A DNA stretch of 50,671 bases from Actinomycetota bacterium (GTDB lineage Bacteria; Actinomycetota; Humimicrobiia; Humimicrobiales; Humimicrobiaceae): positions 1 to 50,671 of the forward strand of contig JAMDEN010000027.1 in the NCBI GenBank assembly GCA_023487035.1, read 5' to 3'. The notes beneath the pieces were generated by a model that was given only the letters and a program-made list of their open reading frames with translations, had not been told where the DNA came from and searched no databases. Numbering within the stretch: position 1 is the stretch's first letter; the number at the start of each line of letters is the position of its first letter. Below are positions 9,817-19,799 of the stretch, piece after piece. The translations under genes were made by a program, and so were the position numbers.

Positions 9817-10977
9817 ATGTCAAAAACAAAATTATTATTAATTTTGATGTTAGTTGTAGCAGTAGTTACAACCTTAGCTATTTTGCCAGGTTGCAAAACT
9901 ACTTCAACTGCAACTACAGCAGCAGCTACTGAAACAACAGCTGCAGCAGAAACTACAGCAGCAGCTACTGAAACAACAGCTGCAACAACAGAATCTACAG
10001 AACCTGCAGGAGGTTATCCATTTTATGAAAAAATGAGAGAAGCTGCAAAAGCAAATAAAGAATATCCTGATGCTCCTGCAAAAGATTTTTCACTTGCTTT
10101 TACAAACATTATGGGTGGAATTCCATTCTGTGAAAATGTCTGGAAAAGTGTTCAAGATCAGTGGAAACTTGCTGGTGGAGATCCTAATAAACTTTACTAT
10201 GCTGACAACCAGTATGATGCAACTATAGGACTTAAAAATGCTGATATTATGTTAGCTAAAAAGCCAAATGTTTTAATTAATTTCCAGTTTGACTCAAAAG
10301 TTAACAGTATAATAGCTACAAAATTTGGTGCAGCTAATATTCCTATTATAGCTGTTGACGTTCCAACTCCAGGTGCGCCATTCATGGGTGTAAATAACTT
10401 TAAAGTAGCTTACATGGCAGGTCAGGAAGCTATTAAAGATGTTGAAGCAATGGGTGGAATTGATAAAATTGACAATATAATTTTAATGCAAATGCCGTCA
10501 GGTGGAGAAGTAACAATGCTTCGTTCAGAAGGTTTTTATCAGGCATTTGTTGATAAATATGGTGCTGATAAAGTTGATCCCAAAACAATTAGAGCAGATG
10601 GTGGTGCTGGTGAAGCTGAACAAGCTAACAAAGCTATGACTGATGTTTTATCAAAAATACCTAATGCTAAAACTTGTGTTTTAACTTCAATTAATGAAGA
10701 AACAATGAGTGGGATTATTTCAGCTATTCAAACTGCAGGAAGATGGGATCCTGAAAAATGGATTATTATCACCCAAGGTGTAGATGCTGTTGGTCAGCAA
10801 CAAATTCGTGACGGTTTAACAGATGCTGGTATTGCTTACTTCCCGGAACATTATGGTGAATACTTAATTCCTGGAGCTGTAGCATTAATGCATAATCAAC
10901 CAGTTCCAGCATTTATGTATGTTGAAAACGCTGTTATTACAAAAGACAATATTGACCAGTATTATCCAAAAAAATAA
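9817..10977 (+). CDS. Sugar ABC transporter substrate-binding lipoprotein (RbsB/RhaS-like)
   Basis: Lipoprotein signal LAILPGC; Thr/Ala/Glu-rich linker; periplasmic binding protein fold patterns (LINFQFDSKVNSIIATKF, IPIIAVDVP); followed by the cognate ATPase and permeases. Confidence 0.9.
   Translation: MSKTKLLLILMLVVAVVTTLAILPGCKTTSTATTAAATETTAAAETTAAATETTAATTESTEPAGGYPFYEKMREAAKANKEYPDAPAKDFSLAFTNIMGGIPFCENVWKSVQDQWKLAGGDPNKLYYADNQYDATIGLKNADIMLAKKPNVLINFQFDSKVNSIIATKFGAANIPIIAVDVPTPGAPFMGVNNFKVAYMAGQEAIKDVEAMGGIDKIDNIILMQMPSGGEVTMLRSEGFYQAFVDKYGADKVDPKTIRADGGAGEAEQANKAMTDVLSKIPNAKTCVLTSINEETMSGIISAIQTAGRWDPEKWIIITQGVDAVGQQQIRDGLTDAGIAYFPEHYGEYLIPGAVALMHNQPVPAFMYVENAVITKDNIDQYYPKK
9916..9987 (+). 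repeat. 39-bp tandem repeat (about 1.8 copies) encoding TAAATETTAAAET linker
   Basis: acagcagcagctactgaaacaacagctgca at 9916 and again at 9955, a 39-bp offset. Confidence 0.8.
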
Positions 10978-11033
10978 CAGTTTTAAATTAGTTAAGAATA
11001 ATTAAAAATGATAATCTGAAAAATTATTAAAAA

Positions 11034-11075
11034 ATTGAGGAGGCTAAGAATTATAAAAAGATTAGTCTCCTCAAT
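11034..11075 (+). terminator. Intercistronic hairpin between SBP and ATPase genes (attenuator / RNA-stabilising stem-loop)
   Basis: ATTGAGGAGGCTAA (11034-11047) pairs with TTAGTCTCCTCAAT (ending 11075); loop about 14 nt. Confidence 0.75.
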
Positions 11076-11099
11076 TAAATATATACAGGTGGTGATAAG

Positions 11100-12593
11100 G
11101 TGGCCAATAATAATGGTATAGTTTTAAAAATGGACAATATTACTAAAACTTTTCCAGGAGTTATAGCGCTTGATGATGTTTCCATAGAGCTTTACAAGGG
11201 CGAAGTTTTAGGTATTTTAGGTGAAAATGGTGCAGGTAAATCAACACTTATTAAAATTTTAGCAGGTAATTATATTAAAGACTCAGGTTCTATTTTTGTA
11301 GATGGCCAGAAATTTGAAATAAAAAATCCTTCTGAAGCAATGGCTTCAGGTATTAGAGTAATTTATCAGGAGCTGAATTCCTTAAATAATTTAACAGTTG
11401 CAGAAAACATTTTTGTTGGTGAGCAGCTTGTCAAGAGTCCTTTTAAAATTGTTGACTGGAAAGCAATGAATAAAAGAGCTGCTGAAATTTTAAATGAGTT
11501 AAATGTTGACTTAGACCCTAATGCTATAATCGGTGATTTATCTATTTCTGAAAAACAGGTTGTAGAAATAGCAAAAGCAATATCAAAAGAAGCAAAAATA
11601 CTTGTAATGGATGAGCCGACTGCTGCTTTAAGCGAAGAAGAAACTCAATCATTATTTAAAATAATAAATACTTTAAAAACAAAAGGCGTTTCAATAATTT
11701 ATATCTCCCACAGATTAAAAGAAATTTTTGAAATAACTGACAGAGTTGTAATACTTCGTGATGGTAAAAAAGTAGGTTTAAGAAAAACTGTTGAGACAGA
11801 TGCTAATGAACTGGTTACTTTAATGGTTGGACGTGATATTAAGGAAATGTATCCTAAAAGGGAAGTGCTAATTGGAGAAACGGTACTGGAAGTTAAAAAT
11901 CTTAATGCTGAAGGTTTTAATGATATAAGTTTTAATTTGAGAAAAGGTGAAATTCTTGGAATATTCGGACTCCTTGGTTCTGGAAGAACTGCTCTTGTCA
12001 AAGCTTTGTTTGGTGCTAATAAAATTCATAGTGGAGAAATAATCATAAATGGTAAAAAAGCTAATATCAAAAGCCCGAAAATAGCAAGAGATGAAAAAAT
12101 AGGGCTTGTCCCGCTTGATAGAAAAGTTGAAGGACTTGCACTTCATCTGGGAGTTAAAGAAAATGTTACCCTGGCTAATATAGAAGACTTAGGTAAAGGA
12201 TTCTTAATAAATAAAAAACTTGAGAAAATAAAAGCTGGAAAATGGGTAAAAGAGATGGGAATAAAGACCCCTACTTTAGAGCAGGAAGTTAATAGTTTAT
12301 CAGGTGGTAACCAGCAAAAAGTGGTACTTGCAAAATGGCTTGAAAGCGGTTCAAAAATAATAATATTAAATGAACCTACAAGAGGAATAGATGTTGGTGC
12401 AAAAATTGAAATTTATAAACTTATGCAAAATTTGTGTGAAGAAGGTTCAGCAGTTATAATGATAAGTTCAGAACTTCCTGAAATATTGTCCATAGCTGAT
12501 AGAATATTAGTAATGAGTAAGGGAAGAATTACAGCACAATATTCGAGAACAGAGGCAACTGAAGAAAAATTGTTACAATCCGCATGTATTTAA
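11100..12593 (+). CDS. Sugar ABC transporter ATP-binding protein (RbsA/XylG-like, two ABC domains)
   Basis: GENGAGKSTLIK, LSISEKQVVEIAKAIS, second signature LSGGNQQKVVLAKWL; GTG start. Confidence 0.95.
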   Translation: MANNNGIVLKMDNITKTFPGVIALDDVSIELYKGEVLGILGENGAGKSTLIKILAGNYIKDSGSIFVDGQKFEIKNPSEAMASGIRVIYQELNSLNNLTVAENIFVGEQLVKSPFKIVDWKAMNKRAAEILNELNVDLDPNAIIGDLSISEKQVVEIAKAISKEAKILVMDEPTAALSEEETQSLFKIINTLKTKGVSIIYISHRLKEIFEITDRVVILRDGKKVGLRKTVETDANELVTLMVGRDIKEMYPKREVLIGETVLEVKNLNAEGFNDISFNLRKGEILGIFGLLGSGRTALVKALFGANKIHSGEIIINGKKANIKSPKIARDEKIGLVPLDRKVEGLALHLGVKENVTLANIEDLGKGFLINKKLEKIKAGKWVKEMGIKTPTLEQEVNSLSGGNQQKVVLAKWLESGSKIIILNEPTRGIDVGAKIEIYKLMQNLCEEGSAVIMISSELPEILSIADRILVMSKGRITAQYSRTEATEEKLLQSACI

Positions 12594-12614
12594 TTATTTT
12601 AAGAGGAGGAAATA

Positions 12615-13598
12615 ATGCCCGAAATCAAAGCTTCTTCAATGGAGCCGGGGAAAAAAGCTAAAATTAGCAATACCGGAATTTTATTTATAGTTCTTGTGGT
12701 TTTATTTGCTTTATTTTCTTATGTTGGAAGACCTTTCTTTTTTTCTGTTTTAAACTTAATTCCCATGCTTAACAACCTTTCATTTATTGGCATAATAGCA
12801 GCAGTATTAACAATGGTTATGGTTACAGGAGAAATTGATTTTTCAATAGGAGGAAATATAGGATTAACAGCCTGCCTGGCTGCATTTTTATTATCAAAAG
12901 GGCTTCCTGGATGGCTGGTAGTAGTAATTGCATTATTTGGTGGAGCTGTAATGGGTGCTTTTAACGGATTCCTGGCAACTGTTGTCGGAGTAAATTCAAT
13001 GATTGCTACTATAGGCACCATGTTTATATGGAGAGGGATTGGATATACATTATCAAATGGCGAATCGATGCTTGCAATTAATCCTGTTATTGATTTTATA
13101 GGAAGAGGATTTATTTTTAAAGTAATTCCATTTCCAATTGTAATATTTATTATTATATTTGCGCTAACTTATGTTGTGATGAATCTTTCAAAATGGGGAA
13201 GAAGCATTTATGCAATTGGTACAAATCCTATGGCATCATATCTTTCAGGAATTAATGTTAAAAAAGTAAAATTTATTAATTTTTTGCTATGTGGTATTAC
13301 TGCATCTTTAGGAGGATTAATTTTAACTTCTCTTTCAGCTGTTGGTATGCCGCAGCATGGACAGGGACTTGAGCTTGTTATTATTTCAGGGATAGTATTA
13401 GGTGGAACTGCGCTTGGTGGTGGAAAAGGACAGATACTCGGAACCTTAGCAGGAACTTTAATTTTAAGCCTGTTATATAATTTTTTAACAATAATGAATG
13501 TTTATTATTATTACATTCAGATTGTTCAGGGAGCAGTTTTAGTACTTGTTGTTGCTACTTATGAAATAAGACAGTCAAGGGCTTTAAAAAGAGTTTAA
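12615..13598 (+). CDS. Sugar ABC transporter permease (RbsC-like)
   Basis: GEIDFSIGG motif, multiple TM segments, GGTALGGGKG. Confidence 0.93.
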   Translation: MPEIKASSMEPGKKAKISNTGILFIVLVVLFALFSYVGRPFFFSVLNLIPMLNNLSFIGIIAAVLTMVMVTGEIDFSIGGNIGLTACLAAFLLSKGLPGWLVVVIALFGGAVMGAFNGFLATVVGVNSMIATIGTMFIWRGIGYTLSNGESMLAINPVIDFIGRGFIFKVIPFPIVIFIIIFALTYVVMNLSKWGRSIYAIGTNPMASYLSGINVKKVKFINFLLCGITASLGGLILTSLSAVGMPQHGQGLELVIISGIVLGGTALGGGKGQILGTLAGTLILSLLYNFLTIMNVYYYYIQIVQGAVLVLVVATYEIRQSRALKRV

Positions 13599-13647
13599 TG
13601 ATTTAATTTTGCGCTTTTTCAATAAATTTTATAGTTTTGGAGGTTAA

Positions 13648-14628
13648 ATGGCAAAACCAGAAAAACAATACTCAGGTTTAAGGAATTTTTTAAGAACACC
13701 TACGCCAACGCTGATAGGGTTATATATTGTAATGATAATAGTCTTTACGATTGCCGATAAAAATTTTTTAACTGTACAAAATTTCAGAGGAATTTTTAAT
13801 AATCTTGCAGTCTTTGGAATTTTAGCCTCAGGAATAACAGTTGTTATGATTGCGGGTGGTTTTGATCTTTCAATTGGTTCAATCTCGGGGCTTGTAGGTA
13901 TCGTAAGTGCAGTTTTAATGATGGATCAGTATGGTGTTCCAACCCCGTTAATTTTTATAATTGCAATAGCAATAGGCTGTGCTGTCGGATTAATTAATGG
14001 ACTTATAATTACAAAAATTGGAATTAACCCTATTATTACAACATTAGGTACTCTGGCAATTATCAGAGGTGTATGTTATTTTTGGGCTGATAAAAATCCA
14101 AGAATTTATAATGTTTTTATTCAAAATTTAGGGAGAAAATTTATCGCAAATGCTATTCCTTATACTACTGTCTATATAATTGTGTTTTTTGTAATTATCG
14201 CGTTAATTTTAAAATTTACAAGATTTGGAAGAAATTTATATACCATTGGTGGTAATGAAACTCTTGCAAGACTGGCAGGTATTCAAGTTGACAGAATAAA
14301 AATAATAACTTATGTAATATCCGGATTTTTTTGTTCTTTAGCTGGTCTTCTTTTAATTTCACAGTTAGGTTCAGGAAGGCCTGAATATGGAACAGGTGCA
14401 GAGCTTGAAGTATTAACCATAGTTGTTCTTGGCGGTGTTGCAGTTGGGGGAGGTAAAGGAAACCTTCTTGGCGTATTTGTAGCATTAGTTATAATTGGAT
14501 CCATTTCAAATGGTATGGTTATGCTGGATGTTCCGATATTTTTAAGACAGGTTGTAAAAGGTGCTTTACTTGTACTTGTAATATCAATTGATGCTTTAAG
14601 AAACAGACGTAATTTACAGCTTTATTAA
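13648..14628 (+). CDS. Sugar ABC transporter permease (RbsC-like), second
   Basis: GGFDLSIGSISG, GGNETLARLAGI, VVLGGVAVGGGKGN; paralogous to the preceding ORF. Confidence 0.93.
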   Translation: MAKPEKQYSGLRNFLRTPTPTLIGLYIVMIIVFTIADKNFLTVQNFRGIFNNLAVFGILASGITVVMIAGGFDLSIGSISGLVGIVSAVLMMDQYGVPTPLIFIIAIAIGCAVGLINGLIITKIGINPIITTLGTLAIIRGVCYFWADKNPRIYNVFIQNLGRKFIANAIPYTTVYIIVFFVIIALILKFTRFGRNLYTIGGNETLARLAGIQVDRIKIITYVISGFFCSLAGLLLISQLGSGRPEYGTGAELEVLTIVVLGGVAVGGGKGNLLGVFVALVIIGSISNGMVMLDVPIFLRQVVKGALLVLVISIDALRNRRNLQLY

Positions 14629-14646
14629 ATTAATATAATAATTTAT

Positions 14647-14757
14647 TAATTAGTTTGTGCTGAATAATTCAGTTATTTTTAGCATTTTTTAACATTATCA
14701 GGTTAAATTTTTAAAAATTTGTTTGATCTTTATCTATTATTCAGCAAATTCTAATTA
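14647..14757. repeat. ~111-bp inverted-repeat element, copy 1
   Basis: Arms TAATTAGtttgtGCTGAATAAT (14647-14668) and ATTATTCAGCaaattCTAATTA (14736-14757); related element at 33138-33247. Confidence 0.7.
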
Positions 14758-14837
14758 GTTTTTAATTTTTTATAAAATTAGTTATTAAAATTAGTTATTA
14801 AAATTATAATTAAAAATTAGTTTTACAGGGAGAATTT

Positions 14838-16319
14838 ATGGCTTCTAAGAACTATCTTATTTTTGATTTTGGTGCAAGTAATGGAAGAGCAATAGTAGCA
14901 AAATTTGATGGCAGCAAATTTGGACTGGAAGTAACTCACAGGTTTGACAATATTCCTGTATTTGCTACCGGGATTTTATATTGGGATATTTTAAGACTGT
15001 ATTCTGAATTAAAAAACGGAATCCTGGCATCTCATAAAATTTTTAAAAATATAGAATCACTTGGGATAGATACCTGGGGAGTTGATTTTGGTTTTATTGA
15101 TAAAAACGGTCATTTGCTGTCAAATCCGCATCATTACCGTGATGAAGCCAGAACTGCAGCTGCACAGGCAGTTCATAAAGATTTTCCTCCTGAAAAATTA
15201 TTTGAATTAACCGGCGGCCTTATAATGAGCATCATGTCTGTTTATCATTTGTATAATTTAAAAATTAATAATGCAATTGAACTTCCTAATGCATATAAAT
15301 TTTTAATGATGCCTGATTTGTTTAATTATTTTCTTACAGGAAATGCCTATAATGAATTTACAGAGGCAACTACTTCCATAATATATGATCAGAAAAACAA
15401 AAAATGGTCAGATGAAATATTGGGTAAGTTAAATATTTCAAAAGACATTTTCCCTCAAATCATTCAGCCGGGAAGTAAAGTTGGAGATCTTCAAAGTTCA
15501 GTTTTAAAAGAACTTGAAATTCCAAATATTCCTGTTATTGCACCTGCGTCTCATGATTCAGCTTCAGCTGAAACAGGTATACCCGTAATTGATTCAAAAA
15601 AAGTGTGGGCATTTGTGAGTATGGGTACCTGGCTTGTGGCTGGAGTAGAAACTTCTGAGCCAATAATAACTCCTGAAGCTTTTAAATTTGGATATGGAAA
15701 TGAGGGCGGTTGTGAAGGAAGAAATTTATTTGTAAAAAATATAAATGGTTTATGGATAATTCAGCAATGCATGGGAAAATGGAGAAAAGATAAAGGAGAA
15801 AATATACCCTGGCCTGAAATTGATAAAGTTTATCCCTTAGCTAAACCTTTTTACTCATTTATAAATGTTGATGATCCTGTTTTTATACCACCTTCATCTG
15901 ACATGCCTAAAGTAATTGCAAATTATTGTAAAGATAAAGGGCAGAATATACCTGAAGGTATGGCACAAATTTCAAGAAGTTTTTATGAAAGCCTTGTCCT
16001 TAAAATAAGGTTTAACATTGAGCAGACCCAAAAATTAATTGGTAAAAAAATAGAGCTTCTTCATCTGGTTGGTGGAGGTACAAATAATAAGCTGATATGT
16101 CAGTGGATTTCCAATTCTCTTGGTGTTCCTGTTGCTGCAGGCCCTACTGAAACTACAGCTGTAGGTAATCTTCTCATGCAATTAAAAGGAACAGGTGAGA
16201 TTAAGGATGTAAATGAGGGAAGAATGATTTGCAGAAATTCATCAAATGTTTTGTTATATGAGCCAAAAGAAAAAGAAATCTGGGATGCTGCTTATGAAAA
16301 ATATTTAAAAATTTTATAA
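14838..16319 (+). CDS. rhaB: Rhamnulokinase-like FGGY kinase
   Basis: FDFGASNGRAIV, SLGIDTWGVDFG, APASHDSASAETGIP, LHLVGGGTNNKLICQWISN. Confidence 0.9.
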   Translation: MASKNYLIFDFGASNGRAIVAKFDGSKFGLEVTHRFDNIPVFATGILYWDILRLYSELKNGILASHKIFKNIESLGIDTWGVDFGFIDKNGHLLSNPHHYRDEARTAAAQAVHKDFPPEKLFELTGGLIMSIMSVYHLYNLKINNAIELPNAYKFLMMPDLFNYFLTGNAYNEFTEATTSIIYDQKNKKWSDEILGKLNISKDIFPQIIQPGSKVGDLQSSVLKELEIPNIPVIAPASHDSASAETGIPVIDSKKVWAFVSMGTWLVAGVETSEPIITPEAFKFGYGNEGGCEGRNLFVKNINGLWIIQQCMGKWRKDKGENIPWPEIDKVYPLAKPFYSFINVDDPVFIPPSSDMPKVIANYCKDKGQNIPEGMAQISRSFYESLVLKIRFNIEQTQKLIGKKIELLHLVGGGTNNKLICQWISNSLGVPVAAGPTETTAVGNLLMQLKGTGEIKDVNEGRMICRNSSNVLLYEPKEKEIWDAAYEKYLKIL

Positions 16320-16555
16320 ATTTTATAGATAAATTATAGATAAAAAAATAATTAAAAATTATTAAAAAATTAATATATTAAAAAATCAATATTTATATTG
16401 TGTTTATATTATTTTATATTAAATCTTAAAGTTAAATTAAAAATTAATATTTTTAATTTAAGAAAATTAAAATAGAAAATTTTAAAAAACTTTTTTAAAA
16501 AAAATATTTTTTACAACTGTTTGGTAATCAATAATAATTGTTAAAAAAATGTTTA

Positions 16556-16580
16556 AAATAAAAAAACGATTTTATTTACC
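16556..16580. promoter_or_regulatory. Candidate operator upstream of isomerase, matching the site upstream of the SBP gene
   Basis: AATAAAAAAACGATTTTATT; reverse complement AAAATCGTTTTTTTA matches AAAATCGTTTTTTA at about 9505-9518. Confidence 0.4.
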
Positions 16581-16608
16581 ATTTTTATAAAAAAGGAAGG
16601 AGATTTTA

Positions 16609-17586
16609 ATGAAACTTAATGTGGACGCTCATTTATGGTGTCTTGGAACTTATGCTGAAAGATATGTCCCTGGAGGTTATTTTGATGAACTTACTGCAGA
16701 TCAGCAACTGGAAATTATGTCAAAAATAAAAGGTCTGACAGGTCTGTTTACATTTTATCCAACAGCCCCACTTCCAAATGATCCTGATAAACTTGTAAAA
16801 AAAGTTGAAAGTTACGGGCTTAAAGTGTCAAATATTGCTGTTGAATGCTGGGGAGACAGAAAATGGAAACATGGTTCTTTTTGCACTAATGATGATAAAA
16901 TCAGGAAAGAAGCAATAAAACTGTTTAAAGATGCAGTTGATTTTGCAAAAGCAGTAAAAGCTGATAGTGTTTTATTATGGCCTGCTCATGATGGTTATGA
17001 TTATACTTTCCAGGTAAATTATGTTGAAGGTTGGAAAAATATGGTGGAGGCAGTTAGAGAAATTGGTGAGTATGCTAAAGATATGAAGATTGCCATTGAA
17101 GCTAAAAGTAAAGACCCGAGACAAAAAGAATATATAAATGACACTGGAAAAGCCATGGCTTTTGTTCGTGAAGTTAATTTAAAAAATGTAGGATGTGCTT
17201 TAGATATCGGGCATGCTTTAATGGCAGGTGAAGGAATTGGTGAGTCAGTAGCGTTACTTGATTACTGGGGAAAATTATATCAAATCCATATTAATGAAAA
17301 TTATAAAGATGCAGATCCTGACATGATATTTGGAACAGTTAATTTCTGGGAAATTCTTGAATTTTATTATTATTTAAATAAAACAAATTATGAAGGCTGG
17401 TGTGCCATTGATATAATTTCTCCTCGAGATGATAGAGCAAAATCTCTTGCCTTAGGTGTTAAACTTATGTGGAAATATCAGGAAATGGCACAAAAACTTT
17501 TAAAGCATGAAAAAGAAATTGACAAAAATTTAAAAGGTTATCATTTTGTTGATAATATTGATTTAATTTCTGGTTTATTATTTTAA
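16609..17586 (+). CDS. Sugar isomerase/epimerase TIM-barrel protein (probable rhamnose-pathway isomerase)
   Basis: Xylose-isomerase-like TIM-barrel patterns (VALDIGHALMAGEGIGES, IHINENYKDADPD); location between rhaB and rhaM. Confidence 0.8.
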   Translation: MKLNVDAHLWCLGTYAERYVPGGYFDELTADQQLEIMSKIKGLTGLFTFYPTAPLPNDPDKLVKKVESYGLKVSNIAVECWGDRKWKHGSFCTNDDKIRKEAIKLFKDAVDFAKAVKADSVLLWPAHDGYDYTFQVNYVEGWKNMVEAVREIGEYAKDMKIAIEAKSKDPRQKEYINDTGKAMAFVREVNLKNVGCALDIGHALMAGEGIGESVALLDYWGKLYQIHINENYKDADPDMIFGTVNFWEILEFYYYLNKTNYEGWCAIDIISPRDDRAKSLALGVKLMWKYQEMAQKLLKHEKEIDKNLKGYHFVDNIDLISGLLF

Positions 17587-17801
17587 ACTAAAGTTATAAT
17601 ATTAAATTTAAATCAAAGAATTAATTAAATTGTTTATTATTTTTAAATTTGTTTATTAAATGTAATTTATTGGGATTTATTGTAACTATAATAACGAAGA
17701 ATAAATTATATAAAAAATTATGTTAATAAATTACTACATTAAATAAATAATTTTTATAATATTATATAATTACATAAATATTTATTTAAAGGAGGCACCC
17801 T

Positions 17802-18905
17802 TTGATAGAAACAGCTAAAATACTTCCCTATGAAGGTGATATAGATAAAAACAGACTTCTTAGTGCTTTCAGAAGAGAAAAAGTAGATAGAGTTCCTAAT
17901 TTTGAAATATTAATTGAAGACAGTCATGTTGAAAAAATATTAGGCCGCTATGCAGGAAATACCTTAGCAGTTGGAGGAGATCCTGCAAAAGGAGCTAATG
18001 CTCCGGCTGGCAGGCCAATGTATCCGGCTGATTATATAGAACTTTGCAAAATCATAGGCCAGGATGCAATGATGTTTGATGGAGGACTCTGGACCCCGTT
18101 TAAAAAACAGGATGAAAATGGCAACTGGGTTAATGCTTTTGATAGATCAGTTAGAACAAGAAAGGATTTTGAAAGCTTAAAACTTGATTCAGAAAATGCA
18201 ATACAAAATACCGTAAATTATATTCGTGAATATAAAGAAGAGGTTAAAAAACAGAATATAAACTTGGGTGTAACAGCCCTTTACGGATGTCTTATCCAGA
18301 CATTATATGAATTTGTTGTAGGCATGAATGATTTTATGATGATGATTTATGAAGACAGAGACCTTGTTGAGGATATGCTTGAAGTTTCAACAGTTCATTT
18401 CGTTAATTTAACCAAAGCAATGGTAGCTGAAAAAGTAGACTTTATATTCCCGGCAGATGACGTTGCATTTAAAACAGGACTCTTTATCCCTCCTAAACTT
18501 ATGAAAGAAATGTGGATTCCAAGAATGGCTCGTATATTTGAACCTGCCCTTAATGCAAATATTCCAATAATGTTTCATTCTGATGGTAAAGTAGATGATA
18601 TAGTAGAAGACCTTATAAATATAGGCTTAAATTGCTTGAATCCGATGGATCCTTATGGAATAGATTATCGTGACTATAAGAAAAGATTCGGTTCAAGACT
18701 GTGCTTATCAGGAAATATTGATGTTGAATTTCCACTCTCAAAAGGGACACCTGAAGATGTTGAAAAAGATGTAAAAGAACACATGGAAGTACTTAAACCG
18801 GGATACGGTTATGTAGCAACATGCTCTCATTCAATAGTAAATTACATACCTCATGAGAACTATATAGCCTACATTAATGCGATTCATAAATACGGCAGGT
18901 ATTAA
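17802..18905 (+). CDS. Uroporphyrinogen decarboxylase-family protein, probable corrinoid methyltransferase
   Basis: UroD/MtaA-family pattern (FRREKVDRVPNFE, IPIMFHSDGKVDDIVEDLINIGLNCLNPMDP, CLSGNIDV); TTG start after ggaggc RBS; adjacent corrinoid protein. Confidence 0.85.
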   Translation: MIETAKILPYEGDIDKNRLLSAFRREKVDRVPNFEILIEDSHVEKILGRYAGNTLAVGGDPAKGANAPAGRPMYPADYIELCKIIGQDAMMFDGGLWTPFKKQDENGNWVNAFDRSVRTRKDFESLKLDSENAIQNTVNYIREYKEEVKKQNINLGVTALYGCLIQTLYEFVVGMNDFMMMIYEDRDLVEDMLEVSTVHFVNLTKAMVAEKVDFIFPADDVAFKTGLFIPPKLMKEMWIPRMARIFEPALNANIPIMFHSDGKVDDIVEDLINIGLNCLNPMDPYGIDYRDYKKRFGSRLCLSGNIDVEFPLSKGTPEDVEKDVKEHMEVLKPGYGYVATCSHSIVNYIPHENYIAYINAIHKYGRY

Positions 18906-18944
18906 TAAATATTTATAAATCTTTTATCTAAAAGGAGTTACTTT

Positions 18945-19592
18945 ATGGCAATACTTGATGATATTTACAGCACAACAGTAAAAGGAGCATACAAAGAAAT
19001 AGAGCCCTTAATTCAAAAAGCACTCGGTGAAAATATTGATATAAATGACATAATAAATAATTCTCTTTCAAAGGCAATGATATATGTTGGAGATAAATTC
19101 TCAACAGGTGAGCTTTACATGCCTGATATGCTGCTATCTGCTAAGACAATGAAAGCTGCAATGGAGGTACTTAAGCCGCACATGAAGAAAAATAGTCACA
19201 TAGCAGAAAAAGGTACAATTGTAATAGGCACTGTTAAAGGTGATCTTCATGATATAGGTAAAAACCTGGTTATTACAATGGCTGAAGGTCAAGGCTTTAA
19301 AGTTATAGATTTAGGTATAGATGTGGATTATTCTAAATTTGTTGATGCAATAAAAGAGAATAATCCTGATATAGTTGCATTTTCAGGTCTTCTTACAACT
19401 ACACTTGCAAATATACCAACTCATATAAAAGCAATAGCTGATGCAGGTCTAAGAGATAATGTAATACTTGCAGTAGGAGGTGCTCCTGTTACAAGACATT
19501 TTGCAGACATGTATAATATAGAAATATATGCTCCAGATGCTTCAGCTGCTGCCAAGGAGTTTGTAAAAGCTGTGGAAAATAAGAAGAAATAG
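18945..19592 (+). CDS. Corrinoid (B12-binding) methyltransferase-associated protein
   Basis: GTVKGDLHDIGKNLV (DxHxxG cobalamin-binding motif), N-terminal helical cap (YVGDKFSTGELYMPDMLLSAKTMKAAMEVLKP), VAFSGLLTTTL, GGAPV. Confidence 0.95.
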   Translation: MAILDDIYSTTVKGAYKEIEPLIQKALGENIDINDIINNSLSKAMIYVGDKFSTGELYMPDMLLSAKTMKAAMEVLKPHMKKNSHIAEKGTIVIGTVKGDLHDIGKNLVITMAEGQGFKVIDLGIDVDYSKFVDAIKENNPDIVAFSGLLTTTLANIPTHIKAIADAGLRDNVILAVGGAPVTRHFADMYNIEIYAPDASAAAKEFVKAVENKKK

Positions 19593-19799
19593 AAATATCA
19601 GATAAATAATAGATATGGCAAATATATAAAAGCAAAATAAATAGAAAATTTTTTGATTTAAATTATAATGTTTGCAAAATATTATTTTCTGTTTAAGTTA
19701 ATTTTCAGTTAATTTATCTGAATTAGTTTTATTTTAAAATTATAAAAAAATACTGATATTTTTAAAAATAATTTTCAAAAATAAACAGGAGGAAATAAA

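Noticed and set aside
9916-9987. Short tandem repeat considered as a CRISPR-like or regulatory repeat
   Set aside because: In-frame coding repeat for a low-complexity lipoprotein linker; no spacers.
11699-12146. Minus-strand ORFs of 92-100 aa opposite the RbsA-like gene
   Set aside because: Shadow ORFs within a clear coding region with no RBS or protein-like pattern.
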